Notes: generated by a model not told the origin, from the sequence alone. Numbered from the stretch's first letter, positions 27,071 to 38,419 are shown. The stretch: 64,000 bases of DNA from CAWIUB01 sp963839995 (GCA_963839995.1 CAWIXH010000002.1:186001-250000), one strand, 5' to 3'. Program-made: numbers and translations.

Positions 27071-28252
27071 TTAGGGCTCCGATCTGTACAGCCGGGCAAC
27101 GGGCAGTCCCGCTGCAACGATGTCGCCGTCGTGCCGCAACCATTCGACCAGTTCGAACGGGCCACCGGCGTTGGGCGCCACGATCGGCTGCTCGTCCCGG
27201 TTCGTTCGCACGGTGCCGATGCGGCCACCTCGTGGGATGGTGTGGCCCTCGCCGAGCCCGTCGGCTCGGGTGAAGATTCCCTTGATGGGAGTCGCAACCA
27301 CCTGGAAGTCCGGGACGTGTTCACCCTGCCCGTGCAGCGGACGGCTGCCGATGAATGCCCGGGCCGCCTCGAGATCGTCGGGCCTCTTGACCGCGAGCAA
27401 CTCGACGCCGGGGAGCTCGCGTTTGGCCAGGCCGACCAGGGTACCGGCCGGCGGCAGCTCGATCGCGGCGGTGAGGCCGACGTCGTGCATTGTGCGCTGG
27501 CACAGGTCCCAACGCACCGGGCGGGTGACCTGCCGCACCAGCCGGGCGAGGACCTCGGCGCCCTTCGCCACAGCCGTCCCGTCGGCGTTGGACAGCAGCA
27601 GCGGGATTGGATCGCGCGACGGCAGTGCGTCGACGTAGGCCGTGAGCGCCTCTTCGGCTGGCGCCATGAAATGCGTGTGGAAGGCGCCGGCGACCGGCAA
27701 CGGTCGGACCCGCGCCCCGGCCGGCGGCTCGTCGGCGAGCTTCGCCAGCGCGTCCCGGGCTCCGGCCGCGACGATCTGCCCTGCCCCGTTGCGGTTGGCC
27801 GCAGTCAGTCCGGCGGCCTCGATGCCCGCGACCACCTTATCCGGATCGCCGCCCAGCACGGCCGACATCCCGGTGGGGGCGAGCGCGCAGGCGGCGGCCA
27901 TCTCCGCGCCGCGGCGCGCGGCGAAGGCCACCGCGACATCCGGGTTCAGTGTGTCGGCGACTGCGACGGCGGTGAGCTCACCGACGCTATGCCCGGCGAC
28001 GACAACCAGCCCGTCGTGCCCCACGAGCCCGAGCTCGCGGGCCGCGACGAGGCCGAGCGACACGATCAGCGGCTGGGCGACCGCGGTGTCCTTGATCTCC
28101 TCGGCGTCCGCGGTCGTGCCGAGGCGCACCAGGTCGAGCCCGGCGAGTTCGCCGTAGGACCTGAGTTGTGCTTCGACGCCCGGGAGCTGCAGCCAGGGCG
28201 TAAACATGCCCGGCGTCTGGGCGCCCTGCCCGGGCGCCAGTACGGCGATCAT
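27071..28252 (-). CDS. fabD: Malonyl-CoA:ACP transacylase
   Basis: The 393-residue protein starts with LAPGQGAQTPGMFTPWL. The active-site serine lies in the motif VVAGHSVGEL (normally GHSLGE), and the catalytic His is in VAGAFHTHFM. Residues after about 300 form an extra C-terminal domain longer than in E. coli FabD, common in actinobacteria. It loads malonyl onto ACP. The ATG at 28252 is preferred to longer forms because AGGAGC lies upstream. It is the first gene of the operon and follows the FasR-like regulator. Confidence 0.94.
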   Translation of the reverse strand: MIAVLAPGQGAQTPGMFTPWLQLPGVEAQLRSYGELAGLDLVRLGTTADAEEIKDTAVAQPLIVSLGLVAARELGLVGHDGLVVVAGHSVGELTAVAVADTLNPDVAVAFAARRGAEMAAACALAPTGMSAVLGGDPDKVVAGIEAAGLTAANRNGAGQIVAAGARDALAKLADEPPAGARVRPLPVAGAFHTHFMAPAEEALTAYVDALPSRDPIPLLLSNADGTAVAKGAEVLARLVRQVTRPVRWDLCQRTMHDVGLTAAIELPPAGTLVGLAKRELPGVELLAVKRPDDLEAARAFIGSRPLHGQGEHVPDFQVVATPIKGIFTRADGLGEGHTIPRGGRIGTVRTNRDEQPIVAPNAGGPFELVEWLRHDGDIVAAGLPVARLYRSEP

Positions 28253-28321
28253 GCTTATCAGGCTCCTGGACGCTGGGGCCGCGACGCGAGCACGACGCAT
28301 ACAGCGTTATCGGGGCAGACC

Positions 28322-28338
28322 TTGTAGGAGAGCTACAA
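28322..28338. promoter_or_regulatory. Inverted repeat upstream of fabD (candidate regulator site)
   Basis: TTGTAG and CTACAA form a perfect 6-bp dyad around 5 bp, in the 133-bp gap between the regulator gene and fabD. A GATAAC hexamer lies about 20 bp closer to fabD on the coding strand and could be a -10. Binding by the FasR-like protein is an inference from position only. Confidence 0.35.
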
Positions 28339-28385
28339 AACACGCAGGCAACTTGTCCGGATGTCCGGTACGTTGCTATCGCATT

Positions 28386-29549
28386 TCAACTAAGGGCGCT
28401 GTCCAGGCGGCCGAGGGTGAGTGCCACCTGAACGACGTAGGCACCGCGCGGATCGGTCGGCGCCTCCCCACAGATGTCGCCGACCCGCCGCAGCCGGTAG
28501 CGCACGGTGTTGGCATGCACGAACATCGTGCGAGCCGTCGCCTCCAACGCGCCGCCCGAATCGAGAAAGGTGGATACCGTGTCGAGCAGGACGTCGCCGG
28601 CCTTGGCCAGCGGCCGGTAGACGTTATCGACGAGCTCGTCGCGCGCATCGACGTCTCCGGCCAACGCGCGCTCGGGCAGCAGCGCCTCGGCGCTGACCGG
28701 TCGCGGCGCGCCGGGCCAGCCAGGAACCGCTCTCAGGCCAGACAATGCGGCGCGCGTCACCCGGCTCGCGGCGCTGATGTCCTCGGCGCGAGGTCCGGCC
28801 ACCACCGGGCCGTCGGCGAACGCCGGCAGCAGAAGCCGCGCGGCGTCGAGCGGGTCGTCGATGTTGCCCAGGACGACGACCAGCCTGCCACCGTGCACCC
28901 CGGCCAGCGTGTCCAGGTGCCCGCGCCGAGCCGTGCGGTGCACCTCGGCCATCACATCTTCGCTGGCGCGGTCGGGTGCCGAACCCACCACCGCGCTCAC
29001 CGGCCCAGTAGAGCGCCAGCCCAACGCGGCGATCTGGCTGAGCGGCTCGCTGCCGGTCGAGGCGCCGCGCACCATCCCGTCGATGACCAGAGCCTCGAGC
29101 CGGGCATCCCAGGCGCCGCGGCTCTCTGCGGCCCCGGCGTAGACACGCGCGGCGGCGAAGGCGATCTCGCGGCTGAACCGCAACAGTTCGTCGCGGATCG
29201 CCGCCTCTTGGCCGGGCGCGGCCAGCGAGGGCACTTGCTCTTCGGCTACCGCGATGGTCTGCCGGACCAGCTCCACGGTCTGCAGCAGCGACACCGAGCG
29301 GGCCATTGCCCGGGGCGCCGCGGCGAAGACCTCACCGGTCAGCCGGAGCACGTCGTCGGGAGAGCGCAGCCACTCGACGAACGACGCGATGCCCGCCTGC
29401 GCGACCAAGGTCACCCAGGATCGCTGGTCGGCCGGCAGTTGCCGGAACCACGGCAGCTCCTCGTCCATGCGCGCGACGCTCTGCGTGGCCACCCGGCCGG
29501 CAGCGTGCTCGATGCGGCGGATCGTCTCGTCCGACAGCGTCGGCCTCAT
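28386..29549 (-). CDS. fasR: PucR-type transcriptional regulator, FasR-like activator of the fab operon
   Basis: The 387-residue protein has a GGDEF-like/CdaR central part and a C-terminal PucR helix-turn-helix (TARTMFVHANTVRYRLRRVGDIC in two blocks near residues 330-355). The FVHANTVRYRLRRV stretch is the family hallmark. In Streptomyces the orthologous-position regulator FasR activates fabD-fabH-acpP-fabF. The same gene order here makes that role likely. It is upstream of and in the same direction as fabD, so it may also be partly co-transcribed. A direct acyl or CoA ligand is not evident. Confidence 0.85.
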   Translation of the reverse strand: MRPTLSDETIRRIEHAAGRVATQSVARMDEELPWFRQLPADQRSWVTLVAQAGIASFVEWLRSPDDVLRLTGEVFAAAPRAMARSVSLLQTVELVRQTIAVAEEQVPSLAAPGQEAAIRDELLRFSREIAFAAARVYAGAAESRGAWDARLEALVIDGMVRGASTGSEPLSQIAALGWRSTGPVSAVVGSAPDRASEDVMAEVHRTARRGHLDTLAGVHGGRLVVVLGNIDDPLDAARLLLPAFADGPVVAGPRAEDISAASRVTRAALSGLRAVPGWPGAPRPVSAEALLPERALAGDVDARDELVDNVYRPLAKAGDVLLDTVSTFLDSGGALEATARTMFVHANTVRYRLRRVGDICGEAPTDPRGAYVVQVALTLGRLDSALS

Positions 29550-29600
29550 AGGATCAGCGTCCCACGTCGGCCGGGTGATCGGCGGCGATACCGTGCACCC

Positions 29601-30899
29601 ATGTCCGAGTCGCCGCGTGACCCGGTGGCCGACCTGCGCCGGATCGCGTTCCTGCTCGAACGGGCGAACGAGCCGACGTTTCGCGTCAAAGCGTTCCGCT
29701 CCGCTGCAGCTGTGGCCGAGTCATTGCCTGCCGCCGAGCTGGCCGAACGCGCCGTGCAGGGCACCTTGCGCGAGTTGGCCGGGATCGGCGAGGTAACCGC
29801 GCGGTGCCTCGACGAGTCGCTACGTGGCGAGGAGCCGGGGTATCTACGTCGCCTGTCCGCGACGGACGCCCGGCCGGTCGCCAAGGAGGGCGCTGCGCTT
29901 CGGGCGGCGTTGCGCGGTGACTGCCACACCCATTCGGATTGGTCGGACGGTGGTTCACCGATCCTTGAGATGGCATTAACGGCACGCGACCTCGGGCATG
30001 AGTACCTCGCGCTCACCGACCATTCACCACGGCTGAAGGTCGCCCGCGGGCTGTCGGCCGAGCGGCTGGAACGCCAACTGGACGTCGTGGCCGAGCTGAA
30101 CGAGCGGTTTGCCACCGGAGGTGGCGCGCCGACCGTAGGTCCAGGCGCTTCGGCGAGCAGAGCCACCGGAGGTGGCGCGCCGACCGTAGGTCCAGGCGCT
30201 TCGGCGAGCAGAGCCACCGGAGGTGGCGCGCCGACGGTAGGTCCAGGCGCTTCGGCGAGCAGAGCCACCGGAGGTGGCGCGCCGACGGTAGGTCCAGGCG
30301 CTTCGGCGAGCAGAGCCACCGGAGGTGGCGCGCCGACGGTAGGTCCAGGCGCTTCGGCTAACACTGCCCCGTTCCGGATCCTCACCGGCATCGAGGTCGA
30401 TATCCTCGAGGATGGCACGCTCGACCAGCGGCCGTCCCTGCTGGCCCGGCTGGACCTGGTCGTGGCGAGCGTGCACAGCGCGCTGCGGATGCCGGCCGCC
30501 CAAATGACGCCTCGGATGATCGCTGCGGTCGCCAATCCGCACACCGACATCCTCGGCCACTGCACTGGCCGGCTGATTGCCGGCGGGCGAGGGCGTCGCC
30601 CCGAGTCCGAGTTCGACCCCGAGCTCGTCTTCGCTGCGTGTGCGCAGTTCGGGGTGGCCGTCGAGGTGAACGCCCGTCCCGAACGGCTCGATCCGCCCAA
30701 GCGGCTGTTGCGGCTGGCGGTCGAGGCCGGCTGCTTGGTGTCGATCGACACCGACGCGCACGCGCCGGGTCAGCTCGATTGGCAGCCGTACGGCTGCGAC
30801 CGGGCGGCGGACTGTGGCGTGCTTGCCCAGAACGTGATCGACACCTGGACGGCCGATCAGCTGCTGGCCTGGACGGCCGACCACGCCGTGCGGCCGTGA
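29601..30899 (+). CDS. PHP-domain metal hydrolase with N-terminal helix-hairpin-helix (PolX-like C-terminal type) and repeat insert
   Basis: The 432-residue protein starts with a helix-hairpin-helix-like region (RVKAFRSAA, ELAGIGEVTARCLDE). A PHP domain follows with GDCHTHSDWSDG, LALTDHSPRL, TGIEVDIL, VASVHSALRM, ILGHCTGR, VEVNARPERLDPP and SIDTDAHAPGQLD, giving the full set of metal-binding His/Asp/Glu. It resembles the C-terminal half of bacterial PolX without the polymerase domain, so a phosphoesterase role in DNA or nucleotide metabolism is likely. An 85-residue insert of five 17-residue repeats (30111-30365) separates NERFA from PFRILTGIE. Confidence 0.88.
   Translation: MSESPRDPVADLRRIAFLLERANEPTFRVKAFRSAAAVAESLPAAELAERAVQGTLRELAGIGEVTARCLDESLRGEEPGYLRRLSATDARPVAKEGAALRAALRGDCHTHSDWSDGGSPILEMALTARDLGHEYLALTDHSPRLKVARGLSAERLERQLDVVAELNERFATGGGAPTVGPGASASRATGGGAPTVGPGASASRATGGGAPTVGPGASASRATGGGAPTVGPGASASRATGGGAPTVGPGASANTAPFRILTGIEVDILEDGTLDQRPSLLARLDLVVASVHSALRMPAAQMTPRMIAAVANPHTDILGHCTGRLIAGGRGRRPESEFDPELVFAACAQFGVAVEVNARPERLDPPKRLLRLAVEAGCLVSIDTDAHAPGQLDWQPYGCDRAADCGVLAQNVIDTWTADQLLAWTADHAVRP
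30111..30365 (+). repeat. 51-bp in-frame coding repeat, five tandem copies (locus B)
   Basis: Five tandem 51-bp units start at 30111, 30162, 30213, 30264 and 30315. Each encodes ATGGGAPTVGPGASASR, the last one ending ANT. Copies 1-2 and 3-5 differ by one synonymous base (ACC or ACG for Thr), so expansion was recent. Each unit has the perfect dyad GCCACC-GGA-GGTGGC overlapping the palindrome GGCGCGCC. The same unit is found in the CoA-transferase gene at 20014-20148, in the same frame. Confidence 0.93.
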
Positions 30900-31525
30900 C
30901 CACTGACATCCGGCGTTCGGGCGACCGGTTCGTGACAACGCAGCCGGGGATCATCAGCTACCACAGCTTTTCGGCCGGCGCACACTACGACCCCGGCAAT
31001 CTGCGCCTCGGGCCCCTCGTTGGATTCGACGAGCACCTCATCGAGCCCGGCGCCGGATTCGCGATGCACGCCCATCGCGGCGTCGACATCGTCAGCTGGG
31101 TGCTCGCGGGCGTCATGACACACGAGGATTCCCTGGGAAACAAGCAGATCGTTACCCAGGGCCGGTTCGCCTACCTGGTCGCTGGATCCGGCGTGCGGCA
31201 CGAGGAGCGCAACGACGACCCAGTGCCGCTACGCCTGGTGCAAGCGACCCTGCTGGCGGAACCTGGATCGCCGGCCTATGCGCTCCCGGACGAGCCGGCG
31301 CACATCGGCGCCGCCTTGGTGCGGGCACTCCGTCCAGGCAGCGAGGAGATCAGCCTTGCCGAATCCCAGCTGCTGCACCTGTTCGTCGGGGCTGGCGAGG
31401 TGACGATCACGGGCCTCGAAACGGTGGGACTGGGTGACGCGCTGCGTGCGGCCGGGCCGGAGGTTCTGACGGTGTCGAGCGGTGCCGGGGCACAGGTGCT
31501 GTTGTTCGAGATCAATGGAGCCTGA
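30896..31525 (+). CDS. Pirin-family protein
   Basis: The 209-residue cupin-type protein has pirin marks: GPLVGFDEHLIEPGAGFAMH, HAHRGVDIVSWVLAGVMTH and EDSLGN, with His residues for the metal site, then GSGVRHEERND. It is shorter than two-domain pirins but retains both cupin barrels. Pirins are Fe-binding with quercetinase-like or regulatory roles. The GTG at 30896 overlaps the stop of the PHP gene (GTGA), so the two are translationally coupled. Confidence 0.88.
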   Translation: MTTDIRRSGDRFVTTQPGIISYHSFSAGAHYDPGNLRLGPLVGFDEHLIEPGAGFAMHAHRGVDIVSWVLAGVMTHEDSLGNKQIVTQGRFAYLVAGSGVRHEERNDDPVPLRLVQATLLAEPGSPAYALPDEPAHIGAALVRALRPGSEEISLAESQLLHLFVGAGEVTITGLETVGLGDALRAAGPEVLTVSSGAGAQVLLFEINGA

Positions 31526-31578
31526 GCACACAGTGCGGCTGCCCCAGTGGGGGTCTAGCGGCGTTTGGGGATTCCTAG

Positions 31579-32214
31579 GTGCGGCCGAGTCATCGCGCCA
31601 ATTTCGGAACCAGTACGACCGACGTCAACCAGCAGTTCTTCGCGCTGCTGTTCAAGCCCGGCGCCGTCAACCTTGCCGACCCGGATGATCTGCGGGGTGG
31701 CTGCCGCGCGGCGCGCAGGTTCATCGACTGGCAGACCTGCTTCGACTTCGGTGACGGTCGGGTGGTGCGGCCGAACAAGAAGATCGACACTGTCCTGTCG
31801 TCCTTGCTTTTCAGCCTGCTCGGTCAAGCGCCGGGTTCCCCGACGTCACTGGTGACGAGGAACCTGCTGGGTAACCTCACCATGGAGGTGCCGTCCGGTC
31901 GGAGCATCGCCAAGGCGATGACGCTACCCCCGCTGGCGCCAGGGGATCTGTCCGACTTGCAGCCGCTGCACCTGCACAACCGCACCCCGCTGTGGTTCTA
32001 CATCCTGCGCGAGGCACAGGTCACCGCCAACGGTGAACATCTCGGACCCGTGGGCGGGCGGATCGTCGCCGAGGTCCTCTACCGCCTGATCGAGGGCGAC
32101 AGCCTGTCCTACCTCGGCCAAGACCCCGAATGGACACCGACCTACGGCAGCAACGGCAACTTCACCATCGTGGACCTGCTCACCAAGTCGGGCACCCTTG
32201 CGACCCTGACGTAG
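31579..32214 (+). pseudogene. C-terminal fragment of an animal-type heme peroxidase
   Basis: The open frame encodes 211 residues matching the last third of bacterial animal-type heme peroxidases: MRPSHRANFGTS at the beginning, RNLLGNLTMEVPSGRSIAKAM, NRTPLWFYILREA and LGPVGGRIVAEVLYRLIEG. Full-length proteins are over 500 residues and carry the distal His and the calcium-binding loop in the missing N-terminal part. No such part exists upstream in any frame. The fragment is probably not an active peroxidase. Confidence 0.75.
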
Positions 32215-32293
32215 CTCACACTCGCACGCAGGTTGGTACGGTCTCTCTGGTGACTTCTATCCATCGTCCGGATCCAACGTCAGGGGACATTCC

Positions 32294-32617
32294 ATGAGTG
32301 GAGCGCACATCGTCGAGCCTGGGGACACCCTCAGCGCAATCGCCGACAAGTACCAGCTGAAACTCGACGACCTGATCAAATGGAACAACATCGAGAATCC
32401 CGACCTGATCCAGGTCGGACAGAAGATCGAGCTCAGCGGCCACGAAGCACCGGGCGACCAGATCTACGTCGTGCAGCCGGGAGACACCGTCTCCGGCATC
32501 GCCGAGAGGTTCGGCCTTCGCTGGGTCGACATCGGCGCCTACAACAAGCTCGCGAACCTCGATCTGATTACGGTCGGCCAAGAGCTGGTCATTCCGGCCC
32601 AAGGCGTCGCTCGCTGA
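32294..32617 (+). CDS. Double LysM-domain protein
   Basis: The 107-residue protein consists of two LysM motifs: IVEPGDTLSAIADKYQLKL at residues 5-23 and VVQPGDTVSGIAERFGLRW at about 59-77, each followed by the ending QVGQKIEL or TVGQELVI. LysM binds N-acetylglucosamine in peptidoglycan. There is no signal peptide or membrane segment, so a cytoplasmic location or a missing export sequence has to be considered. AGGGGA lies six bases before the ATG. Confidence 0.88.
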   Translation: MSGAHIVEPGDTLSAIADKYQLKLDDLIKWNNIENPDLIQVGQKIELSGHEAPGDQIYVVQPGDTVSGIAERFGLRWVDIGAYNKLANLDLITVGQELVIPAQGVAR

Positions 32618-32632
32618 GAAGCCAGAACCGAC

Positions 32633-33589
32633 ATGCACACCGTCGCTCTCGACGGGCTGACCGTCTCGGCCCAAGGCCTGGGCTGCATGGGCATGAGCGA
32701 GTACTACGGTGCCGCGGACTGGGACGAGTCGGTGGGCACAATTCAGCGAGCGCTCGACCTCGGCGTGACCTTCATCGACACCGCCGACATCTACGGCGCC
32801 GGTCACAACGAGGTCCTCGTCGGCCGGGCGATCGCACGCCGGCGCGCCGAGGTTCAGCTGGCCACCAAGTTCGGCATCGACCGCTCCGCAGGGGACGATG
32901 CGCGCGTCATCCGAGGCGAGGCCGCCTACGTGAAGCGGGCCTGCGACGCGTCTCTGCTGCGGCTCGGCGTGGACGTGATCGACCTGTACTACCTGCACCG
33001 GCCGCCGCAGACCGCCGAGATCGAGGAGACGGTCGGCGCGATGAGGGAACTGGTCGCGGCGGGCAAGGTTCGCCACCTCGGCCTGTCCGAGGTCGACGGC
33101 GCGCTGCTGCGCCGTGCCTACGCCGTGCACCCGATCACGGCTGTGCAGAGCGAGTACTCGCTGTGGACCCGCGATCCCGACACCTCGGGCGTCGTCGACA
33201 CGATGCGCGAACTCGGAGTCGGCCTGGTGCCGTATTCGCCGCTGGGCCGGGGATTCCTGACCGGGACGATCGACGTCGTGAGCCTGGGCGAGAAGGACTT
33301 CCGCACTGCCAACCCGCGCTTCGCCGGAGCAGCCGGCACGGTGAATCAGAAGATCGCCGACGCCGTCCGCGCCGTGGCCGAATCCCGGGATGTGGCGCCG
33401 GCGCAGGTCGCCCTCGCCTGGGTACACGGTCAGGCCGAACGGCTCGGCCTTCCCGTCGTGCCCATCCCGGGCACCAAGCGGGTCCGATGGCTCGAGCAGA
33501 ACGTCGCCGCGCTGGACGTACAGCTAACGGCCGAGGAGTTGGCCGCGCTGGATCCGCTCGGCGAGCAGGTCGTCGGTGCGCGCTACTAG
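32633..33589 (+). CDS. Aldo/keto reductase
   Basis: The 318-residue protein is an aldo/keto reductase of the AKR13-like group: GLGCMGMSEYYGAADW at the start, FIDTADIYGAGHNE (Asp, Tyr), LATKFGID (Lys), YYLHRPPQTAEIEE (His) and VPIPGTKRVRWLEQN (NADPH site). It lies 15 bp after the LysM gene and may share its transcript. The second half of the barrel contains the typical VPYSPLGRGFLTG. Substrate unknown. Confidence 0.94.
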   Translation: MHTVALDGLTVSAQGLGCMGMSEYYGAADWDESVGTIQRALDLGVTFIDTADIYGAGHNEVLVGRAIARRRAEVQLATKFGIDRSAGDDARVIRGEAAYVKRACDASLLRLGVDVIDLYYLHRPPQTAEIEETVGAMRELVAAGKVRHLGLSEVDGALLRRAYAVHPITAVQSEYSLWTRDPDTSGVVDTMRELGVGLVPYSPLGRGFLTGTIDVVSLGEKDFRTANPRFAGAAGTVNQKIADAVRAVAESRDVAPAQVALAWVHGQAERLGLPVVPIPGTKRVRWLEQNVAALDVQLTAEELAALDPLGEQVVGARY

Positions 33590-33611
33590 CGATGAGCGCT
33601 CGCGCGAAGAG
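33589..33611. repeat. 23-bp repeat, copy 2
   Basis: This stretch matches 14199-14221 at 22 of 23 positions. Here it begins at the stop codon of the aldo/keto reductase gene and runs into the 48-bp gap before the convergent aceE gene. Its role is unknown. Confidence 0.5.
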
Positions 33612-33637
33612 ACCGTGATCTGCCGGGCCGGGATTGA

Positions 33638-36388
<2,751 letters not shown>

Positions 36389-36526
36389 GACACCAGTGTC
36401 CCCCGTCACAGACTCCGTCGGTAAGGGATAGGTGCTCAGGCGATCGGCGGCAGGCGCTACGGTCATGGGGACCGATGCGCACGTACCTTGACGTGCGGTA
36501 CGAACTCAGATTGGGAGGGCTGATCC

Positions 36527-36982
36527 GTGAGCACGACCCCCGCGTCAGGGGATGCCGCATCGAGCCGCGCGCCGGCGCCGGGCCTGGCGGAGCGGATGGG
36601 GTTCAAGCCCGGAATGGTCGTGCAGGAGATCGGCTGGGACGAGGACGTCGACGAGGACCTGCGGGGCGCGGTCGAGGAGGCCACCGGCGAGGAGATGGTC
36701 GACGAGAACTCCGACGAGATCGTCGAGGCTGTGTTGCTGTGGTACCGCGACGGCGACGCCGATCTGGTCGACGTGCTGGTCGACGCCATCGCGCCGCTCG
36801 CCGACAACGGGTTCATCTGGCTTGCGACGCCCAAGCGCGGCCGGCCGGGCTACGTCGAGCCGTCTGACATCGCCGAGGCCGCGCCGACCGCGGGGTTGTC
36901 CCAGACGTCCATGGCCACCCTCGGGCCGGACTGGACAGCGGCGCGGCTGGTGGCGCGCAAGTCGCGTACCGAGAGACGCTGA
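36527..36982 (+). CDS. DUF3052-family protein
   Basis: The 151-residue acidic protein has the DUF3052 core: LAERMGFKPGMVVQEIGWDE, VEAVLLWYRDGDADLVDVL, IWLATPKRGRPGYVEPSDI and a C-terminal RLVARKS. It is conserved in actinobacteria next to aceE, as here. No activity is known. The GTG at 36527 starts the open frame. AhpE follows after 8 bp, so both are likely in one transcript. Confidence 0.88.
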   Translation: MSTTPASGDAASSRAPAPGLAERMGFKPGMVVQEIGWDEDVDEDLRGAVEEATGEEMVDENSDEIVEAVLLWYRDGDADLVDVLVDAIAPLADNGFIWLATPKRGRPGYVEPSDIAEAAPTAGLSQTSMATLGPDWTAARLVARKSRTERR

Positions 36983-36990
36983 GGCGGTTC

Positions 36991-37449
36991 ATGACGGTCC
37001 CGGTGGGGGAGCAGGCCCCTGACTTCACGCTGCGCGATCAGAACAACGAGGAAATCACGCTGTCGTCGTTCCGCGGCCAGAAGGCGGTCCTGATCGTGTT
37101 CTATCCGCTGGCCTTCACCGGCATCTGCACGGGGGAGCTATGCCGGGTGCGGGACGACCTGGGGCAGTTCCAGAACGAGCGTGTGCAGGTCGTCACCATC
37201 AGTGTCGACTCGCCGTACTCGCACAAGGTGTTCGCCCAACGGGAGAGCTACGAATTCCCGCTGCTGTCGGACTTCTGGCCGCATGGGGCAGTCGCCAAGG
37301 CATACGGCGTGTTCAACGAGACGACCGGATTCGCCAACCGCGGCACGTTCCTCGTCGACCGCGACGGCATCGTGCGCTTCGCCGAGATGAACGAGCCGGG
37401 CGTCGGCCGCGACGCGGCGGTCTGGCTCGACGCGATCAAGTCGCTTTAG
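36991..37449 (+). CDS. ahpE: Peroxiredoxin AhpE
   Basis: The 152-residue peroxiredoxin has the peroxidatic Cys46 in PLAFTGICTGELC with the Thr and Arg (RDDL) around it, and NRGTFLVDRDG near the end. The lone conserved peroxidatic Cys and length fit one-Cys AhpE, which reduces peroxides and peroxynitrite with mycothiol/mycoredoxin help in actinobacteria. An additional Cys51 is present. The 3' end overlaps the convergent SURF1 gene by 14 bp. Confidence 0.92.
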   Translation: MTVPVGEQAPDFTLRDQNNEEITLSSFRGQKAVLIVFYPLAFTGICTGELCRVRDDLGQFQNERVQVVTISVDSPYSHKVFAQRESYEFPLLSDFWPHGAVAKAYGVFNETTGFANRGTFLVDRDGIVRFAEMNEPGVGRDAAVWLDAIKSL

Positions 37450-38281
37450 TTCTCGGCCGGCCGTATCGATCGGCCAACCGGGCTGCCACGATCTCGGCGT
37501 CGCTCGCCGGCTGGGTCTGCTCGCCGAGTTCGTGCGTCTCCCGGCGCTGCTCGGCACGGGCCATGACCAGCGGCGCCGCGATGGCGAGCGCGGCGAACAG
37601 ATACCACTGGATGATGTAGGCGATGTGCTGCGGTTCGATGGCGCCACCAGCCGGATTGGACAGATCCGGTGCGGGAATCGTCGTCAGCCCCGCGGTGCCG
37701 GGCTGACCGTCCAGCAGCTCCACGTACCCGTTGAGGACCGGTGTAGCCAGCCGGGTCGCCTGCTCGCCCGGGTTGATCGACTCGACCTGACCGCGCGGCA
37801 ATGCGGCGGCCTGATCGGCGCGCGTCTCGGCCGGCTGGACGCGCCCGGTGATCGAGACCTGTCCCGCCGGCGGCGGGGGAGCGCTCACGACCTCGCTCGA
37901 CGTCCCCGAGACGAACCCGCGCACGACGAGCAGCGTCGCGTTGCTCGTGTGCAGCGGGGTGAGCACGAGGTAGCCGGTGTCGCCGTTGACGGTGCGCTGC
38001 CGGACCAGGGCCTGGTGTGCCCCGTCGTAGCTGCCCGTTGCCGTCACACTCCGGTACTGGACCGCGTGATCGGCCGGTCCCGGGCCCGCGCCTACGAGCG
38101 GCAGGACGCTGTCGGCCGATGCCGCTGGTACATGGGCGTTGTGGCGCAGCTCGCTGTTGGCGTCGTGCTTCTGTATCTCGCGCATGATCTGCCACGTCCC
38201 CGCGCCGACGCACGCCAGCGCGACAACGAGCATCAGTGCGGACAGCGCCACGTACCGGCGTTGCCGCAGCGTCTCGAGCAC
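37436..38281 (-). CDS. SURF1-family protein (cytochrome oxidase assembly)
   Basis: The protein of about 281 residues has an N-terminal membrane helix (VALSALMLVVALACVGAGTWQ), a long external domain with QYRSVTATGSYD and VLTPLHTSNATLLVVRGFV, and a C-terminal helix after HIAYIIQWYLF. This two-helix layout is typical of SURF1, which helps haem insertion or assembly of cytochrome c oxidase. The GTG at 38281 is chosen because the longer form from GTG 38347 would begin directly next to the tRNA gene. The start is uncertain. Confidence 0.85.
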   Translation of the reverse strand: MLETLRQRRYVALSALMLVVALACVGAGTWQIMREIQKHDANSELRHNAHVPAASADSVLPLVGAGPGPADHAVQYRSVTATGSYDGAHQALVRQRTVNGDTGYLVLTPLHTSNATLLVVRGFVSGTSSEVVSAPPPPAGQVSITGRVQPAETRADQAAALPRGQVESINPGEQATRLATPVLNGYVELLDGQPGTAGLTTIPAPDLSNPAGGAIEPQHIAYIIQWYLFAALAIAAPLVMARAEQRRETHELGEQTQPASDAEIVAARLADRYGRPRTKAT

Positions 38282-38347
38282 ACGATCACGGTACGGCGCC
38301 TTAGCCCGGCGCGGGCGGGTACCCTGACCCGGGCCAGCTTGGTCCAC

Positions 38348-38419
38348 GGGCGCTTAGCTCAGCGGGAGAGCACTCGGCTTACACCCGAGCGGTCGCTGGT
38401 TCGATCCCAGCAGCGCCCA
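38348..38419 (+). tRNA. tRNA-Val (anticodon TAC)
   Basis: The 72-nt sequence folds as a normal cloverleaf. The acceptor stem GGGCGCT pairs with AGCGCCC. The D-arm is GCTC/GAGC, and the anticodon stem CTCGG/CCGAG holds the loop CTTACAC with anticodon TAC. The T-arm GCTGG/CCAGC has loop TTCGATC. The discriminator base is A. The CCA end is not encoded. Confidence 0.95.

Noticed and set aside
26321..28327. 668-codon plus-strand frame across fabH and fabD
   Set aside because: It is antisense to two conserved enzymes and has no domain.
30111..30365. CRISPR array or minisatellite without coding role
   Set aside because: There are no spacers, and the unit length, frame and peptide are kept in two genes, so coding constraint is evident.
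32216..33427. Long minus-strand frame over the LysM and aldo/keto reductase genes
   Set aside because: It would overlap two well-supported genes and shows no domain.
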